A stretch of DNA of 16,910 nt from Hyphomonadaceae bacterium (lineage in GTDB: Bacteria > Pseudomonadota > Alphaproteobacteria > Caulobacterales > Hyphomonadaceae): contig JAUYSA010000310.1 in assembly GCA_030696545.1 (NCBI GenBank), positions 1 through 16,910 on the forward strand, in the 5' to 3' direction. The notes under the pieces were generated by a model, which saw only the letters and a list, made by a program, of their open reading frames with translations, had not been told where the DNA came from and searched no databases. Position 1 is the stretch's first letter; each line of letters starts with the position of its first letter. This document shows, piece after piece, positions 5,794 through 14,030 of the stretch. The translations under genes were made by a program, and so were the position numbers.

Positions 5794-7076
5794 CCGGCCG
5801 CACAGCCATTTATAACGCCCGCCTACTCGATCCCGCCTCGGGCCTCGACGCCAATGGCGGCATCCTGATCGAGAACGGTCTCATCACCGACATCGGCGTC
5901 ACGATCACCAAAGCTACCGCGGCCGACGTTAAGATCGACGCAAATGGCAAGGCCCTTGCCCCCGGCCTGATCGACCTGCGCGTCAAAACCGGCGAACCGG
6001 GTGCAGAGAATAAAGAGACGCTGGAAACCGCTGGCGATGCAGCGGCGGCTGGTGGCGTCACGACATTCATTGTCATGCCGGATACCGACCCGGTGCTCGA
6101 CAGCGTCGCCCTCGTCGACTTCATCAAGCGCCGCGCCGACAGCGTCGCCAAGGTGAAAGTGCTCCCGACAGGTGGCCTCACGATAGACCTCGACGGGGCC
6201 AAGATGTCCGAGATCGGCCTGATCAAGCAGGCCGGCGCTGCCTTCTTCACCAATGGCGACAAGCCCGTCGAAGACGCGGGCGTCCTGCGCCGCGCCATGT
6301 CCTACGCTGCCAGCTTCGACGTACTGGTCGCCTCGCGCCCCGATACGCCATCGCTCTCGAAGAACACCGTGATGAATGCTGGGGCCTTCGCCGCGCGCCT
6401 CGGCCTGCGCGGCGCGCCGCCGGAAGCCGAATGGATCGCCCTCGAGCGCGACCTGATGCTGGCCGAAACCACCGGCGTCCGCCTGCTGGCAGATTGCATT
6501 TCCACTGCTCGCTCGCTGGCCGCTGTCGAGCGCGCCCGCGAAGCCGGCGTAAAAGTCTCGTGCTCGGTCGCCGCCTACTCGCTCTTCTTCAACGAACTCG
6601 ATGTCGGCGACTACCTCACCTACTGCAAAGTCCAGCCGCCCTTCCGCATCGAGTCTGATCGCATGGCCCTGATCGATGGCCTGAGGCGCGGCGCGATCAA
6701 TGCTGTCGTCTCGGCCCATGATCCGCAGCCCACGGAAGACAAACGCCTGCCGATCGCGGATGCCTCCTACGGCGCAGTCGGACTCGAAACCCTGCTATCC
6801 GCCCTGCTCAGCATCGCCGTCCGCGAAGACATTCCGCTCCTTGCGGCGCTGAAGCCAGTCACATCAGGCCCGGCCGATTTGCTCGGCCTGCCGCAGGGCC
6901 GTCTCGCCAAAGGCGCGCCCGCCGACCTCGTCCTCTTCGACCCAACCGCGCCGTGGGCCTGCGATCGTGATGATCTCTCCTCTCGCTCCAAGAACTCGCC
7001 CTTCGACGGCCGCAAGCTTGAAGGCAGGGTCTTGCGCACATGGGTCAATGGGGCGACCGTGTTCGAGCGCGGCTGA
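5790..7076 (+). CDS. pyrC': Dihydroorotase-like protein without metal ligands (PyrC', probable ATCase partner)
   Basis: This 428-residue protein has the amidohydrolase/dihydroorotase fold, with frame motifs still recognisable: APGLID (57-62), GEPG (68-71), MPDTDP (96-101) and a C-terminal LAKGAPADLVLFDP. The residues that bind zinc in active dihydroorotases are replaced. The HxH after GLID is R64-V-K66. The VHAED-type segment reads VLVASRPD. The HxxHxST segment reads LLADCIST. The TDHAPH segment reads VSAHDPQP, losing the Asp. It is therefore probably inactive as a dihydroorotase. Pseudomonas pyrC' encodes such an inactive homologue, needed to assemble the PyrB dodecamer, and the 4-bp overlap with pyrB fits that role. 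A true dihydroorotase should be encoded elsewhere. Confidence 0.9.
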   Translation: MTGRTAIYNARLLDPASGLDANGGILIENGLITDIGVTITKATAADVKIDANGKALAPGLIDLRVKTGEPGAENKETLETAGDAAAAGGVTTFIVMPDTDPVLDSVALVDFIKRRADSVAKVKVLPTGGLTIDLDGAKMSEIGLIKQAGAAFFTNGDKPVEDAGVLRRAMSYAASFDVLVASRPDTPSLSKNTVMNAGAFAARLGLRGAPPEAEWIALERDLMLAETTGVRLLADCISTARSLAAVERAREAGVKVSCSVAAYSLFFNELDVGDYLTYCKVQPPFRIESDRMALIDGLRRGAINAVVSAHDPQPTEDKRLPIADASYGAVGLETLLSALLSIAVREDIPLLAALKPVTSGPADLLGLPQGRLAKGAPADLVLFDPTAPWACDRDDLSSRSKNSPFDGRKLEGRVLRTWVNGATVFERG

Positions 7077-7092
7077 CGGGGGCGCGATGTAA

Positions 7093-7788
7093 ATGGAAAT
7101 CTTCGCAAACCTCGGCGTGTTTCTCGTCGCCTACGGTCCCGCCATCGTGCTGGGCTACCTGCTCGGCTCCATTCCGTTCGGTCTTGTCATCACAAAGCTG
7201 GCTGGTCTCGGCGATATCCGCGCCATCGGTTCCGGCAATATCGGCGCGACCAACGTGCTACGCACGGGCCGCAAGGATTTGGCGCTTGCAACTCTGTTGC
7301 TGGATGCGGGTAAGGCGGGCCTCGCCTACTTCCTCGTGATATGGGCCTATGCAGCGTATGCGGGCCAATACACCGCCGACTTCACGCCGGGCTACTGGCA
7401 CAGCCTCGGCCTCATCGGCGGCGCCGCTGCATTCATCGGCCATTGCTATCCGGTCTGGCTGCAGTTCAAGGGCGGCAAGGGCGTTGCCACCTTCATCGGC
7501 CTGCTGCTCGCCGCGATGTGGCAGGCAGGACTGGCGTTCGCCGTCATCTGGCTTCTGACAGCCGCAGTCTCCCGCATGTCATCTCTTGCCGCTCTCGTCG
7601 CGACCCTCGCCGTGCCGATCGTGGCCTACTTCATCAGTCCGCTCGGCGATGACTGGATCGTCTTCGGCGCGCTCGCCATGCTGATCTACTGGCGCCACCG
7701 CGCCAATATCCGGCGCATCCTCGCGGGAACAGAGCCCAAGATCGGCAAGAAGAATGCCGCCGAAGCGCCACCCGGGAGTGCGGGATGA
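7093..7788 (+). CDS. plsY: Glycerol-3-phosphate acyltransferase PlsY
   Basis: This inner-membrane enzyme transfers the acyl group of acyl-phosphate to glycerol-3-phosphate, the first step of phospholipid synthesis. The 231 residues contain several hydrophobic helices and the three conserved loops: GSIPFGLV (25-32), IGSGNIGATNVLR (45-57) and GHCYPVWLQFKGGKGVAT (116-133). The C-terminal tail is short and basic (WRHRANIRRIL...), typical of the family. The ATG at 7093 is preceded by GGGGGCG and by a start-stop pair ATGTAA (7087-7092) that touches the start codon. It lies 16 bp after the pyrC' stop, and its own stop overlaps dprA by ATGA (7785-7788). Confidence 0.96.
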   Translation: MEIFANLGVFLVAYGPAIVLGYLLGSIPFGLVITKLAGLGDIRAIGSGNIGATNVLRTGRKDLALATLLLDAGKAGLAYFLVIWAYAAYAGQYTADFTPGYWHSLGLIGGAAAFIGHCYPVWLQFKGGKGVATFIGLLLAAMWQAGLAFAVIWLLTAAVSRMSSLAALVATLAVPIVAYFISPLGDDWIVFGALAMLIYWRHRANIRRILAGTEPKIGKKNAAEAPPGSAG

Positions 7789-8882
7789 AAAGACGCACGC
7801 TCACGGGGGGAGAGCGGGCAGATTGGCTGAGGCTTTCGCGAACACGCGGCATCGGCCCGATCACCTTCTTCCATTTGCTCGAACGCTATGGCTCCGCAGC
7901 CGCCGTTCTCGAAGATCTACCGTCGCTGGCAAAGAAAGCCGGTGGCAAATCAGAGGTCCCCGAGCTTTCGGATATCCAGCGCGAGATCGACGCCACGGCC
8001 AAGCTGGGCGCAGCCCATCTCGCCGCCTGCGAGCCTGACTATTCCATCTGCCTCGCCGCCATCGACGCGCCGCCGCCTATCATAGCCATCCGCGGCAATC
8101 GCGCTCTTCTGGGCCAACAGTCCATCGCCATGGTCGGAGCACGCGACGCCTCAGCCGCCGGACGCCGCATGGCGCGAGACCTCGCGCGCGATCTCGGACA
8201 GGCGGGCTATGTCATCGTCTCCGGCATGGCGCGTGGCGTCGATGGCGAAGCCCACGCCGCTGCGATGGACACCGGCACGGTCGCCGCCATCGCCGGCGGC
8301 ATCGACCAGATTTACCCGCCGCAGCACGCCCAGCTCTACGATATTCTCGCCCAGCGCGGCTGCCTCGTCTCGGAATCTCTGCTTGGCTATGTTGCCCAGG
8401 CGCGCGACTTCCCGAAACGCAACCGCGTCATCTCCGGTCTCTCACTCGCTACCATCGTCGTCGAAGCCGCCGAACGCTCCGGCAGTCTGATCACCGCCCG
8501 CTTCGCGCTGGAACAGGGCCGCGAGGTCATGGCCGTTCCCGGCTCGCCGCTTGATCCTCGCGCACGCGGCGCCAATCGGCTGCTGAAACAGGGCGCCGCT
8601 CTGATCGAATCCGCCGAAGACGTGCTCAACGCCATGGAGGGAATTTCTCCGCCCTCCTTCGACGAGCCCTTCGCCGAACGCTTCGACGCTCGCGACGCCG
8701 ATGTGCCGCCAGCCCTGCTCCGCGCCGTCCACGAAGCTCTCAGTCCAACGCCGATGCGCATTGAGGAAATCGTCCGCGCGGTGGACGCGCCACATCGCCT
8801 GGTGGCCGCAGCGCTGGCCGAACTGGAACTCGCCGGAAGGGCAGTCACGCATGTCGGCGGAACCGCCTCGCGCGCCGTCTGA
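7785..8882 (+). CDS. dprA: DNA processing protein DprA
   Basis: DprA binds incoming single-stranded DNA during natural transformation and loads RecA, in the cytoplasm. The protein has 365 residues. It starts with a helical SAM-like part (about 1-85, with RGIGPITFFHLL). The Rossmann-like core includes SIAMVGARDASAAGRRMA, VIVSGMARGVDGEAH (143-157), GGIDQIYPPQH and SGSLITARFALEQGREVMAVPG. A C-terminal winged-helix-like region follows (about 305-360, ending GRAVTHVGG). The ATG at 7785 overlaps the plsY stop. Presence of dprA alone does not prove that the organism is transformable. Its tail is followed by 133 bp of palindrome-rich DNA before topA. Confidence 0.95.
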   Translation: MKRRTLTGGERADWLRLSRTRGIGPITFFHLLERYGSAAAVLEDLPSLAKKAGGKSEVPELSDIQREIDATAKLGAAHLAACEPDYSICLAAIDAPPPIIAIRGNRALLGQQSIAMVGARDASAAGRRMARDLARDLGQAGYVIVSGMARGVDGEAHAAAMDTGTVAAIAGGIDQIYPPQHAQLYDILAQRGCLVSESLLGYVAQARDFPKRNRVISGLSLATIVVEAAERSGSLITARFALEQGREVMAVPGSPLDPRARGANRLLKQGAALIESAEDVLNAMEGISPPSFDEPFAERFDARDADVPPALLRAVHEALSPTPMRIEEIVRAVDAPHRLVAAALAELELAGRAVTHVGGTASRAV

Positions 8883-8900
8883 CACACTTCTGAAATATAT

Positions 8901-8989
8901 CTCCCCCTACGGGGGAGGGCCGGGACCACACGTTCCCGCGAATTGACATTCCGGGCGGCGCCCCCCAACTTCCCGCCGCAACCTCCCCC
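8901..8989. repeat. Cluster of inverted repeats upstream of topA
   Basis: CTCCCCC (8901-8907) and GGGGGAG (8911-8917) form a perfect 7-bp hairpin with a TAC loop. CGGGA (8921-8925) pairs with TCCCG (8934-8938). GGGCG and CGCCC (8953-8963) form a short palindrome. CCTCCCCC (8982-8989) is also a perfect partner for GGGGGAGG (8911-8918), giving an alternative long-range pairing. The C/G boxes resemble those of the element at 111-262, so this may be a reduced copy. The first hairpin lies 18 bp after the dprA stop but lacks a T tract. Confidence 0.6.
8943..8949 (+). promoter_or_regulatory. Possible -35 element ahead of topA
   Basis: TTGACAT at 8943-8949 is a good -35, but the GC-rich stretch that follows has no convincing -10 at the usual distance. 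A separate TACACT at 8993-8998 could serve as a -10 without a good -35. A clear ribosome site, GAGG, lies at 9008-9011 before the topA ATG at 9016. The exact promoter is undecided. Confidence 0.25.
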
Positions 8990-9015
8990 AAATACACTGA
9001 AATTATTGAGGAAAA

Positions 9016-11700
9016 ATGCAGGTCGTCGTCGTCGAGTCCCCCGGCAAGGTTAAATCCATCAACAAGTACCTGGGCCCCGGGTACAAGGTGATGGCCTCCT
9101 ACGGCCACATCCGCGACCTGCCCTCGAAAGACGGTTCGGTGAAGCCGGACGAGGACTTCGCGATGACGTGGGACATCGACGGAAAGTCGATCAAACACGT
9201 CAAGGAAATCGCTGATGCGATGCGTGACGCCGACGGCCTGATCCTCGCAACCGACCCCGATCGCGAAGGGGAAGCGATCTCGTGGCACGTTCTTGAAGCG
9301 CTCAACGCCCGCAAGGTGCTGAAGGGCAAGACGATCCAGCGCGTGACATTCAACGCCATCACCAAGAAGGCCGTCACCGACGCAATCAACGCCCCGCGCC
9401 AGATCGACCAGCAGCTGGTTGACGCCTACCTGGCCCGCCGCGCCCTCGACTATCTGGTCGGCTTCTCGCTCTCGCCGGTTCTCTGGCGCAAGCTGCCGGG
9501 CAGCCGCTCGGCTGGCCGCGTTCAGTCCGTTGCGTTGCGCATCGTTGTCGATCGCGAAGTCGAAATCGAAAAGTTCATCACGCAGGAATACTGGCAGGTC
9601 CAAACGAAGCTTGCCGTGAATGGCGGCGAGTTCGAAGCCCGCCTCACCGAACTCGACGGCCAGAAGCTCCAGAAATTCTCGCTGCCGAACGCCGAGGCAG
9701 CCGCCCGCGCCCTCGCCGCAGTCAAAGGCGGCAGCTATCGCGTCGCTTCGGTCGAGGCAAAGCCGCTCAAGCGCAATCCGCCGCCGCCCTTCACCACCTC
9801 CACGCTGCAGCAGGAAGCCGCCCGCAAGCTCGGCTTCTCCGCCAGCCGCACCATGCAGATCGCACAGCGCCTCTATGAAGGCGTGCAGATCGGCGGCGAG
9901 CAGGTCGGTCTCATCACCTACATGCGTACCGACGGCGTGCAGATGGCTGAGGAAGCCTACGCCGCCGCCCGCTCCGCCATCGGCCGCAACTACGGCAAGG
10001 ACTACCTGCCCGACGGCCCGCGACGCTACACGTCTAAAGCCAAGAATGCGCAGGAAGCCCACGAAGCGGTGCGTCCCACCGACTTCGACCGCCGCCCCGG
10101 CGACGTGCATCTCGAACCCGACATGATGCGTCTCTACGAACTCGTCTGGAAGCGCGCTGTCGCCTCGCAGATGGAAGCCGCTTCGCTTGAGCGCACCACA
10201 GTGGAAATCCCGTCCAGCGACGGCAAGACAGTCCTCCGCGCCACCGGCCAGGTCGTGAAGTTCGACGGCTTCCTGACGCTGTATCAAGAGGGCAAAGACG
10301 AGAGCGATGATGAGGATGGCGGCCGCCTGCCCCTCATCAACCAGGGCGACACCCCGCGCATTGTCGACGCCACGCACACGCAACACTTCACCGAACCGCC
10401 GCCGCGCTATTCGGAAGCCTCGCTGGTCAAGAAGCTGGAAGAACTCGGCATCGGGCGCCCTTCAACCTACGCATCAACGCTCTCGACGCTGATCGACCGC
10501 GAGTATGTCAAACTCGAACAGAAGCGCTTCAGCCCCGAGGACAAGGGCCGTCTTGTCACCCTGTTCCTCGAGAAGTTCTTCTCGCGCTACGTCGAATACG
10601 ATTTCACCGCCGGGCTCGAGGAAAAGCTCGACCTCGTCTCGGACGGGAAGCTGGCGTGGAAAGATCTGCTGCGCGACTTCTGGAAAGAGTTCAACGGCGC
10701 GATCGGCGCGACCGCAGAGCTGCGCGTCTCCAACGTCATCGACGCACTCAACGAAGAACTGGCGCCTTACCTCTTCCCCAAAAAGGTCGACGCGGAGGGC
10801 AACGAAGTCGATGCCCGTGTCTGCCCGACCTGCGGAAAGGGGCAGCTCTCGCTGAAGCTCGGCAAGTTCGGCGCATTCGTCGGCTGCTCGAACTATCCCG
10901 ATTGCCGTTTCACGCGCCCCTTCGGCGCCGAACAGAAAGGCCAGACCGACATCCCGCCAGACGGCAAGGTGCTCGGTAATAACCCGGAAGGCATCCCCGT
11001 CTTCCTCAAGTCCGGCCGCTTCGGGCCTTACGTTCAGCTAGGCCCTGATCCGGTCGAAAAGGGCGAGAAGCCTCGCCGCTCGTCCATCCCCAACGGATGG
11101 TCAGTGCCGCTGCTGGACCTTGAACAAGGGCTCAAGCTGCTCTCGCTTCCCCGCGAAGTCGGCAAGCACCCTGAAGATGGCGAGCCGATCGTCGCCAATC
11201 TCGGCCGCTACGGCCCTTACGTGCAGCACATCAAGACCTACGCGAACGTGCCGGACGTCAACGAGCTGTTCGAGATCGGCATCAACCGCGCCGTCACGCT
11301 GATCGCCGAAAAACGCGCCGGCAAAGGCGCTGGCCGGGGCCGGCAGGCCATCGTCCCGCTCAAGGAACTGGGCAATCACACCGATGGCGAACCCATCAAC
11401 CTTTTCAACGGCCGCTTCGGTCCCTATCTTAAACACGGGCAGATCAATGCCAACATTCCGCGCGGAGCGGACCCAGCCTCTATCACGCTTGAACAAGCGA
11501 TCGAGCTGGTCGACGCCCGCGCAGCCGCTGCACCCTCAACGAAAATGAAGGGCAAGAAAAAAGCGGCGAAGGCGCCGGCCAAAAAGGCTGCCGCCAAATC
11601 CACTGGAGAAACCAAATCAACGACGACCAAGAAACCCGCGGCCAAAAAAGCCCCGGCAAAATCCAAACCCGCCAAGAAGGCGACAAAAGCAGAGGCATGA
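9016..11700 (+). CDS. topA: DNA topoisomerase I (type IA)
   Basis: This enzyme relaxes negative supercoils by single-strand breakage through a 5'-phosphotyrosine. The protein has 894 residues. The TOPRIM domain holds Glu8 in VVESPGK and the acidic set ATDPDREGE (Asp80, Asp82, Glu84). The core has SAGRVQSVALRIVVDRE (165-181) and the catalytic LITYMRTDG, with Tyr302 and Arg304. IGRPSTYASTLSTL (479-492) is also typical. One Cys4 zinc ribbon is visible (Cys603, 606, 624, 630), followed by three or more FGPYV/YGPYV/FGPYL C-terminal repeats. The last 51 residues (from 844) form a Lys/Ala/Pro-rich tail like histone H1, probably aiding DNA binding. The ATG overlaps no upstream gene; the stop overlaps rnr by ATGA (11697-11700). 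Confidence 0.97.
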   Translation: MQVVVVESPGKVKSINKYLGPGYKVMASYGHIRDLPSKDGSVKPDEDFAMTWDIDGKSIKHVKEIADAMRDADGLILATDPDREGEAISWHVLEALNARKVLKGKTIQRVTFNAITKKAVTDAINAPRQIDQQLVDAYLARRALDYLVGFSLSPVLWRKLPGSRSAGRVQSVALRIVVDREVEIEKFITQEYWQVQTKLAVNGGEFEARLTELDGQKLQKFSLPNAEAAARALAAVKGGSYRVASVEAKPLKRNPPPPFTTSTLQQEAARKLGFSASRTMQIAQRLYEGVQIGGEQVGLITYMRTDGVQMAEEAYAAARSAIGRNYGKDYLPDGPRRYTSKAKNAQEAHEAVRPTDFDRRPGDVHLEPDMMRLYELVWKRAVASQMEAASLERTTVEIPSSDGKTVLRATGQVVKFDGFLTLYQEGKDESDDEDGGRLPLINQGDTPRIVDATHTQHFTEPPPRYSEASLVKKLEELGIGRPSTYASTLSTLIDREYVKLEQKRFSPEDKGRLVTLFLEKFFSRYVEYDFTAGLEEKLDLVSDGKLAWKDLLRDFWKEFNGAIGATAELRVSNVIDALNEELAPYLFPKKVDAEGNEVDARVCPTCGKGQLSLKLGKFGAFVGCSNYPDCRFTRPFGAEQKGQTDIPPDGKVLGNNPEGIPVFLKSGRFGPYVQLGPDPVEKGEKPRRSSIPNGWSVPLLDLEQGLKLLSLPREVGKHPEDGEPIVANLGRYGPYVQHIKTYANVPDVNELFEIGINRAVTLIAEKRAGKGAGRGRQAIVPLKELGNHTDGEPINLFNGRFGPYLKHGQINANIPRGADPASITLEQAIELVDARAAAAPSTKMKGKKKAAKAPAKKAAAKSTGETKSTTTKKPAAKKAPAKSKPAKKATKAEA

Positions 11701-14030
11701 GCCGAGCCCCCCGTCCCCCTCGCACTCCCAAGGAGAGCGGTCCGCCAACGAGAGAGATGGTCCTCGACTATCTCGAAAAGCACCCGAGCCATGGCGCCAA
11801 GCGCGATATCGCGCGCGGCCTCGACGTTCCGGTGGAACACAAGCCAGAACTGCGCCGAATCCTGAACGAGCTGGAAGCCGAAGGCGCCCTGGTGCGCACG
11901 GCCAAGCGCGCCTTCCAGCCTGCTGAGCAGCCGCCGCCAACCGGCATCGTGAACTTCGAACGCATCGACGAGGAAGGCGAACTGATCGGCCGCGCCATGG
12001 GCCGCGACGGCCCCTTCGGACCCGACATCTATTATCAGGGCTCCCTCGGAAAAGGCCGCGAGATCGCTATCGGCGTTGGAGAGCGCGCGCTCTGCCACAT
12101 CAACAAAGGCGGCGATGGCGTCTGGCGCGCCAAGGCGATCAAGAAGATCGACGCGACGCCCGAAACCTCGCTGATCGGCGTCTATCGCGCCAACCGCTTT
12201 GGCGGCACGGTCGAGCCGACCTCACGCAAGGAAAAAAACACCTTCATCATCGAGAAGGCCGACGCTCGCGACGCCACTGATGGCGATCTCGTGCGCATCA
12301 ACGCCCGTCCCGCCAAAGGCTACGGCCCCCGCCGCGCCAGCATCGTGGAAGTCATCGGCCGCCTCGACGATCCGCGCGCCGCCTCGATCATCGCGATGCA
12401 CACCCACGGCGTGCCCGACGAATTCCCGCAAGCCGTGATCGACGACGCATTGAGGGCGAAAGCGGCGCTTGCCCCGCGCGAAGATCTCACGCGCATTCCC
12501 CTTATAACCATCGACCCGGAAGACGCGCGCGACCATGACGACGCCGTCTATGCTGAGCCTGATGGCCATGGCGGCTGGCGCGTCATCGTCGCCATCGCTG
12601 ACGTCTCGGCCTACGTCCACACCGGCACGATCCTCGATAAGGAAGCGTATCGGCGCGGAAACTCCACCTACTTCCCCGACCGCGTCTCGCCGATGCTGCC
12701 TGAACACCTCTCGGCGGATGTCTGTTCGCTGAAGGAAGGCGAGCTGCGCGAGACCTTCGCCGTCGAGATGTTCTTCAACTCGTCAGGCGTGAAGACAAAG
12801 CACCGCTTCATCCGCGGCAGGATGCGCTCCGCCGCCAAGCTCTCCTATCGCCAGGCGCAGGACGCCATCGACGGCAAGCCCGACGACAAGACCGGCCCGC
12901 TTCTGGAAAGCGTGCTGAAGCCGCTGTGGGACAGCTATTGGTGCGTGGACAAGGCCCGCAAGAACCGCGCGCCGCTCGACCTCGACCTGCCCGAACGCCG
13001 CGTGCGCATTGGCGCAGATGGTAAGATCGCCTCGATCACCCTGCGCGATCGCTTCGACGCGCACCGCCTGATCGAGGAGTTCATGATCCAGGCGAACGTC
13101 TGCGCCGCAGAGACCCTGGAAGACAAGCGCTCACCGCTCGTCTATCGCGTCCACGAGGAGCCGAGCGAGGAGAAGGTCAACTCACTCTCGAACTTCCTCC
13201 CCACCATCGGCCTTAAATGGACGAAGGGCGAGAAGATCACCGGCAGCCGCTTCAACAGGCTGCTCGCCGATGTGAAAGCTTCCGAGAACGAACACCTCGT
13301 CAACGAGATGGTGCTGCGCACGCAGGCTCAGGCCCGCTACGCGCACGAAAACCTGGGCCACTTCGGTCTCAACCTTCTGAAGTATGCCCACTTCACTTCG
13401 CCCATTCGCCGCTACTCCGACCTGATCGTCCACCGCGCCCTCATCCGCGCGCTGGGCCTGGGCCCGGATGGCATGACGGATCAGGATCGCGTCCGACTGG
13501 AAGAGATGGCCGAACACGTCACCATGACCGAGCGGCGCTCGATGGCGGCGGAACGCGAAGCCACCGATCGCTACCTGGCGATCTTCATGGCCGACCGCAT
13601 TGGCGCGGTTTTCGACGCCCGCATCGCCGGTGTCACGCGCGCCGGCCTCTTCGTACGCCTCGCCGAAAACGGCGCAGATGGCTTCATACCCGCCGCCCGC
13701 CTGTCCGACGAATACTGGATTCATGACGATACGCACGCCGCCCTCGTCGGTCAGCGTTCAGGACAGCGCTACGAGATGGGCATGAACGTCCAGGTGAAGC
13801 TGATGGAGGCGACGCCCCTCACCGGCGGCCTCCTCTTTTCGATGCAGTCGCCCCCGCGCCCGCGCCGGAACGACCTGAAAGCGCCGCAGCGGGAAGAACG
13901 CAACTTCCGCGGCAGCCCCTCGCGCAAACGTCCGGCTGATGGCAGCGGCCGCCCCCCGGGCATCAAGCACACCAACAAGAAGGGCGGTCAGCCCAGCTAC
14001 GGCAAGAACAAGAAGAAAAAAGGTCGATGA
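11697..14030 (+). CDS. rnr: Ribonuclease R (RNB family 3'-5' exoribonuclease)
   Basis: RNase R is a processive 3'-to-5' exoribonuclease that degrades structured RNA and acts in rRNA/mRNA quality control in the cytoplasm. The 777 residues run as follows: a basic N-terminus, a winged-helix region (about 18-75, ILNELEAEGALVRTAKRAF), cold-shock domains (about 80-230), the RNB domain with TIDPEDARDHDDA (Asp273, Asp279, Asp281, Asp282 as metal ligands) and SPIRRYSDLIVHRAL, an S1 domain (about 640-715, RIAGVTRAGLFVRL) and a lysine-rich tail ending KKKKGR. The ATG overlaps the topA stop, with AGAGG just upstream. Its own stop overlaps the NUDIX gene. The pairing with topA couples DNA topology and RNA turnover genes in one transcript. 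Confidence 0.96.
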   Translation: MSRAPRPPRTPKESGPPTREMVLDYLEKHPSHGAKRDIARGLDVPVEHKPELRRILNELEAEGALVRTAKRAFQPAEQPPPTGIVNFERIDEEGELIGRAMGRDGPFGPDIYYQGSLGKGREIAIGVGERALCHINKGGDGVWRAKAIKKIDATPETSLIGVYRANRFGGTVEPTSRKEKNTFIIEKADARDATDGDLVRINARPAKGYGPRRASIVEVIGRLDDPRAASIIAMHTHGVPDEFPQAVIDDALRAKAALAPREDLTRIPLITIDPEDARDHDDAVYAEPDGHGGWRVIVAIADVSAYVHTGTILDKEAYRRGNSTYFPDRVSPMLPEHLSADVCSLKEGELRETFAVEMFFNSSGVKTKHRFIRGRMRSAAKLSYRQAQDAIDGKPDDKTGPLLESVLKPLWDSYWCVDKARKNRAPLDLDLPERRVRIGADGKIASITLRDRFDAHRLIEEFMIQANVCAAETLEDKRSPLVYRVHEEPSEEKVNSLSNFLPTIGLKWTKGEKITGSRFNRLLADVKASENEHLVNEMVLRTQAQARYAHENLGHFGLNLLKYAHFTSPIRRYSDLIVHRALIRALGLGPDGMTDQDRVRLEEMAEHVTMTERRSMAAEREATDRYLAIFMADRIGAVFDARIAGVTRAGLFVRLAENGADGFIPAARLSDEYWIHDDTHAALVGQRSGQRYEMGMNVQVKLMEATPLTGGLLFSMQSPPRPRRNDLKAPQREERNFRGSPSRKRPADGSGRPPGIKHTNKKGGQPSYGKNKKKKGR

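Noticed and set aside
8845..10386. 513-codon minus-strand frame opposite the start of topA
   Set aside because: It covers the topA TOPRIM and active-site regions on the other strand, has a His/Gly/Asp-biased composition and no recognised family.
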